A stretch of DNA of 7,645 nt, from positions 8,107-15,751 of the forward strand of contig DINJ01000055.1 of assembly GCA_002423665.1 (NCBI GenBank), in the 5' to 3' direction. This document shows positions 5,284 through 7,645 of this stretch, in pieces. A program made the position numbers and the translations under genes. How positions within the stretch are numbered: the first letter of the stretch is position 1; each line of letters starts with the position of its first letter. A model generated the notes under the pieces. The model saw nothing but the letters and a program-made list of their open reading frames with translations. It had not been told where the DNA came from and did not search any database. The DNA comes from Bacteroidetes bacterium UBA5543 (GTDB taxonomy: Bacteria > Bacteroidota > Bacteroidia > Chitinophagales > Chitinophagaceae).

Positions 5284-5955
5284 ATGAACAAGGTAATAAA
5301 ATCAATATCAACATTAATCTTTATGTTACTGTTATCTCGGGATGTGAGCGGAGTAGAGTATCTAAAAAAGGTAACTGTGTTACCTGTAAGTAATGATACT
5401 ATTAAGCTTGAAATTACTGCTGCCTTCCATTACGGCAGTGTTAGTGATTGTCCTGAAATGGTATACTTTGATACAGTTCATATCGGGAATAGTTTAACAC
5501 TGAAAGTGTATTATGATGTGAGTGGGGTTTGGGCAGCAAATTTTTGTACGATTACAGATACGGTTACAATTGGCGTATTAACGAGCAATTTCAAAAAAAT
5601 AGAGGTTGAGATGCACAATATCATGCATTTGCCAGCCGATTCGGACACAACTTTCAATACCCCCCCGTGGATTATTTGGTTGCCTCTAACTGTAAAAGAA
5701 GTATACGCTAATGAATCATTGACAATTTCACCAAACCCCAACAACGGGCAATTTGTTCTGCATGGTAATATAAATGGCGTATTGCGGCTTGACATTGTAG
5801 ATATGACCGGGAGGGTGGTATATACTGATGATGCAGGTATTCAAGCTGTCACTTTTAGGAAGGAAATTGATATCAGTGATGCCTCGCCGGGATTATACAT
5901 GTTGAGGTTGTACACTGGGAAGGGGATACTTATGAGGAAGCTGGTGATAGAATGA
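5284..5955 (+). CDS. Secreted protein with C-terminal type IX secretion sorting domain
   Basis: 223 residues. The N-terminus (MNKVIKSISTLIFMLLLSRDVSG) is a Sec signal peptide with likely cleavage near residue 23. Residues about 24-140 form a beta-rich region with two Cys (in VSDCPEM and NFCTI) and no recognised catalytic motif. Residues about 146-223 are a type A T9SS sorting domain: SPNPNNGQF, LRLDIVDMTGRVVY, then IDISDASPGLYMLRLYTGKGILMRKLVIE at the terminus. Family knowledge: such proteins cross the outer membrane through the type IX machinery, with the C-terminal domain removed and the protein attached to surface lipopolysaccharide or released. The passenger function is unknown. The gene seems monocistronic; a decayed T9SS domain lies just downstream. 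Confidence 0.92.
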   Translation: MNKVIKSISTLIFMLLLSRDVSGVEYLKKVTVLPVSNDTIKLEITAAFHYGSVSDCPEMVYFDTVHIGNSLTLKVYYDVSGVWAANFCTITDTVTIGVLTSNFKKIEVEMHNIMHLPADSDTTFNTPPWIIWLPLTVKEVYANESLTISPNPNNGQFVLHGNINGVLRLDIVDMTGRVVYTDDAGIQAVTFRKEIDISDASPGLYMLRLYTGKGILMRKLVIE

Positions 5956-6057
5956 TATGATGCTGCACGAGGACTAGGGCGCTAATGCACAGGAGCTGAG
6001 CAACGGTAGTGATATATGTGTATTAGTAAAGAGCAGCTATTCCAGATACGGTGCTGA

Positions 6058-6198
6058 ACGAGGCAACTCCTTACAGCACAAGGAACATCCTCCTTGGCTA
6101 CCTTCATAGGGGAAATTGTTGATTTAAATTCATTGGCGCCGGGTGTGTATGTAGTGAGGGTGAATGGTGCGGTGGCAGGAAGGGTGGTGAAAGAATAG
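6058..6198 (+). pseudogene. Decayed remnant of a T9SS sorting domain protein
   Basis: The plus-strand frame after TGA (6055-6057) stays open for 46 codons to TAG (6196-6198). Its last 29 residues read GEIVDLNSLAPGVYVVRVNG followed by AVAGRVVKE, the unmistakable C-terminal motif of type A T9SS sorting domains ('vdvs.LapGvYvvrv...g....rvvke'). No start codon or signal peptide precedes it in frame, and the region from 5956 to 6057 has stops in this frame and nothing recognisable. It looks like the 3' end of a second T9SS-exported gene whose front part was deleted or scrambled, possibly by recombination with the neighbour upstream. Confidence 0.7.
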
Positions 6199-6235
6199 TC
6201 GTTACTATACTCTCTGGCGACACATATTAAGATAT

Positions 6236-6496
6236 TCACGCCACCAACCTTTCCAGCGCTGTTTTCAAATCCTCAGCACAGTTGACCAACATGCAATCGT
6301 TGAGCCCAAAGATGAAGAAATACTTGAGGGGCATGCGGAGTTTATCTAATTGCGCAATGAGCGCGTCCCTGCCCTCACGGGCATCGTAGATGATTTTGCG
6401 GAAAATCACTACGTTATTTTCCTTTTCAGCCTGCAATATGTCGCGGCTGCTGAGTGGCCTGCATACCACAGCCATTACGAGTTCTTTCCCACTCAT
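6236..6496 (-). CDS. Small hypothetical protein (possibly the 3' part of a frameshifted gene)
   Basis: 86 residues with ATG start at 6494-6496 and TGA stop. Composition is that of a soluble globular alpha/beta protein: MAVVCRPLSS, then NNVVIFRKIIYDAREGRDALIAQL, then MPLKYFFIFGLNDCMLVNC and a C-terminal helix EDLKTALERLVA. No family recognised. Its beginning overlaps an upstream frame (6608-6426), shifted by one base, whose first 42 or so residues also look genuinely coding. The two could be one protein of about 125 residues disrupted near GTGGGAAAG (about 6485-6493), or two overlapping genes. It is convergent with the T9SS remnant and divergent from the lipoprotein gene. Confidence 0.6.
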   Translation of the reverse strand: MSGKELVMAVVCRPLSSRDILQAEKENNVVIFRKIIYDAREGRDALIAQLDKLRMPLKYFFIFGLNDCMLVNCAEDLKTALERLVA

Positions 6497-6608
6497 TGTC
6501 TTTCTCTATATGTTGTAATAAAAAGCTTGCTTTCGCTTCAGGCAGGAGGTTCAAATAAATATACAGCTTAAACCGGCTGTTAATATCCTTCCAACCCGAT
6601 TTTAACAT
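6426..6608 (-). CDS. Short hypothetical frame, probable 5' part of the overlapping downstream gene
   Basis: 60 residues from ATG at 6606-6608 to TGA. The first part (MLKSGWKDINSRFKLYIYLN, then LLPEAKASFLLQHIEKDNEW) has normal protein composition and helix-like amphipathy. The tail (RTRNGCGMQATQQPRHIAG) looks like out-of-frame translation of the downstream gene. Switching frame at the GGGAAA runs near 6485-6492 joins ...IEKDNEW to KELVMAVVCRPL.... A longer version from TTG at 6656 is possible but less likely. Read alone, it would be a small protein of unknown function. Confidence 0.4.
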   Translation of the reverse strand: MLKSGWKDINSRFKLYIYLNLLPEAKASFLLQHIEKDNEWERTRNGCGMQATQQPRHIAG

Positions 6609-6676
6609 TTTATTTGTTGCAGGATTATGGCACAGTAATTGATAATTAATCAACAATACATAACCGATTCAGACTT

Positions 6677-7144
6677 ATGAAATCCATATTAATTACCTGC
6701 CTTGCAATCATTTTTGTTTTCAACATTTCTTCGTGCATAAAAAAGGATAACCCTAAACGATATTCTAGCGCCGATAGTATGAATATACGCTATAATGGCG
6801 GCTTTGCACCCGTAGCTGATATTCGTGTATACTCCATGGCAAACGGTAAAGTGCTGGAGGACACCAGTACACCTCCCGACAATATTTATGATATTGATTT
6901 GGGACCTGAAAAATTCAGCCGGGCGGCGTATATACTAAATGAAATACCGGGGCAACTACTGAAAGAGAACGGGGAACAATACGGCACAGGTACATATACT
7001 GATGCGGGAGGCGTGCAACTTACCGCATATATCAATGGCGTAGCATACTCCTGGTATTTTTCGGACTATACTGAGGAAATGCCCGAATATGCCCGTGTAT
7101 TTTCCGATAAATTATTCGAGGTAAAACAGACACTTAAGAATTAA
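6677..7144 (+). CDS. Small lipoprotein, function unknown
   Basis: 155 residues. The N-terminus MKSILITCLAIIFVFNISSC is a lipoprotein signal peptide with lipobox ISSC and lipidated Cys20, followed by IKKDNPKRY. Acidic residues typical of the Bacteroidetes surface-export signal are not prominent right after the Cys, so periplasm-facing anchoring is the default guess. The mature part is soluble and beta-rich, with many Tyr and Gly (TGTYTDAGGVQLTAYINGVAYSWYFSDYTEE), and has no recognised catalytic motif. The ATG is 68 nt from the divergent small hypothetical gene start. The 3' end is convergent with the next gene across 11 nt, with no terminator in between. Confidence 0.85.
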   Translation: MKSILITCLAIIFVFNISSCIKKDNPKRYSSADSMNIRYNGGFAPVADIRVYSMANGKVLEDTSTPPDNIYDIDLGPEKFSRAAYILNEIPGQLLKENGEQYGTGTYTDAGGVQLTAYINGVAYSWYFSDYTEEMPEYARVFSDKLFEVKQTLKN

Positions 7145-7155
7145 GCAAAAGCATA

Positions 7156-7645
7156 TTACAGCACCAACAAGCCCTGTCTGTACAATGTATTCACAGGTTT
7201 ATTATCCCAAAAGAGTTCGAAATCTTCGAGGCCTACAGCTTCATAATCATCTTTTACCTGTTGTAGTGTCAAAGTCTTTGCATTGCGGAGCGATAACTGC
7301 TGCAGCATAGCAGCCAGCCACAGGCCCTGCGGCTTATCCACTGTGATGCTGTGCTTACCTTGCTTATTGATAAACGTGAGCGATGCTTTCTCGTATTGCT
7401 CCCCTTTCTTATTCTTTACAAACAATTCCACCAACGGTTGTTTACCCAGCCATACCACTTTAGATGTGGGCTTCGCCATCCCCGGTTCTGCTTCATCTAA
7501 GGCTTTATTAATATAGTCAGCAGGCACTGTTGTCTTAGGGGTTTTGAAATCGAACCATTTGTGCAGGGGATAATCAAGGCAAGCGCCATGCATAAAATTC
7601 AGGAGCGACTTTTTCAAACCGAAGCTGAAGCTCTCATGGTCGGTA
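7156..7645 (-). CDS. C-terminal part of an unrecognised protein (cut by right window edge)
   Basis: The minus-strand frame is open from the window edge to TAA at 7156-7158, 162 residues. It begins within the protein (TDHESFSFGLKKSLLNFMHG), so the TTG at 7617 is very unlikely to be the true start. It continues ACLDYPLHKWFDFKTPKT, a beta-rich middle (KVVWLGKQPLVELFVKNKKG), and a C-terminal helical module QGLWLAAMLQQLSLRNAKTL ending in FELFWDNKPVNTLYRQGLLVL, which has the look of a winged-helix-like tail. I do not recognise the family. Cys/His in MHGACLDYPLH might be functional, but that is speculation. Coding quality is good and the partner lipoprotein gene is convergent. Confidence 0.8.
   Translation of the reverse strand, partial: TDHESFSFGLKKSLLNFMHGACLDYPLHKWFDFKTPKTTVPADYINKALDEAEPGMAKPTSKVVWLGKQPLVELFVKNKKGEQYEKASLTFINKQGKHSITVDKPQGLWLAAMLQQLSLRNAKTLTLQQVKDDYEAVGLEDFELFWDNKPVNTLYRQGLLVL

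Noticed and set aside
5982..6239. 85-residue minus-strand frame starting with GTG
   Set aside because: It is antisense to the T9SS remnant; its Thr/Pro-rich stretch is simply the complement of the sorting-domain motif.
7156..7617. TTG at 7617 as true start of the rightmost gene
   Set aside because: The frame continues upstream to the window edge with good coding composition (TDHESFSFG), so the gene is simply truncated by the window.

Overview
The window looks like a chromosomal segment from a member of Bacteroidota, most likely of the Chitinophagaceae/Sphingobacteriia type. Three things point there. One secreted protein ends in a type IX secretion (T9SS) sorting domain, and a decayed copy of such a domain follows it. 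Several promoter candidates fit the Bacteroidota pattern (TTTG, about 20 nt, TAnnTTTG) rather than the E. coli sigma-70 pattern. Genes are closely packed with no obvious Shine-Dalgarno sequences. No transposase, phage gene, CRISPR array, tRNA or rRNA was seen.

Left part (1-2152). A minus-strand pair consists of a VOC/glyoxalase-like protein (537-911) and, downstream, an SGNH-like membrane-anchored protein cut by the left edge; the beginning of the latter is frame-disturbed. Divergent from them on the plus strand are a small DUF4406-like nucleotide-binding-fold protein (980-1306) and a membrane fatty acid desaturase with all three histidine boxes (1397-2152).

Central operon (4670 down to 2149, minus strand). 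It encodes cystathionine beta-synthase with C-terminal CBS domains, a four-helix membrane protein, and a BtuF-like metal/corrinoid-binding-fold protein without a signal peptide. Junctions are TAA immediately followed by ATG, and TGATG, so translation is probably coupled. The last gene meets the desaturase tail to tail with a 4-nt overlap.

The 613-base gap upstream of that operon (4671-5283) is the most interesting part. On the minus strand it carries a near-perfect Bacteroidota promoter (5077-5108), nested palindromes at the predicted transcription start, a short leader frame, and an intrinsic terminator (4916-4938), followed by an array of 7-bp repeats and then a second, gene-proximal promoter candidate. 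This resembles an attenuated leader or a small RNA of about 150 nt. Two stretches in it resemble conserved blocks of cobalamin riboswitches, which is suggestive because the operon ends in a BtuF-like gene, but the canonical architecture is incomplete. A strong unrelated hairpin (5142-5172) and a small inverted repeat (5249-5265) precede the next gene.

Right part (5284-7645). A T9SS-exported protein (5284-5955) is followed by a degenerate T9SS-domain remnant (about 6058-6198), a small hypothetical gene that appears split into two overlapping frames on the minus strand (6608-6236), a lipoprotein (6677-7144), and the C-terminal part of an unrecognised protein running off the right edge (7645-7156).
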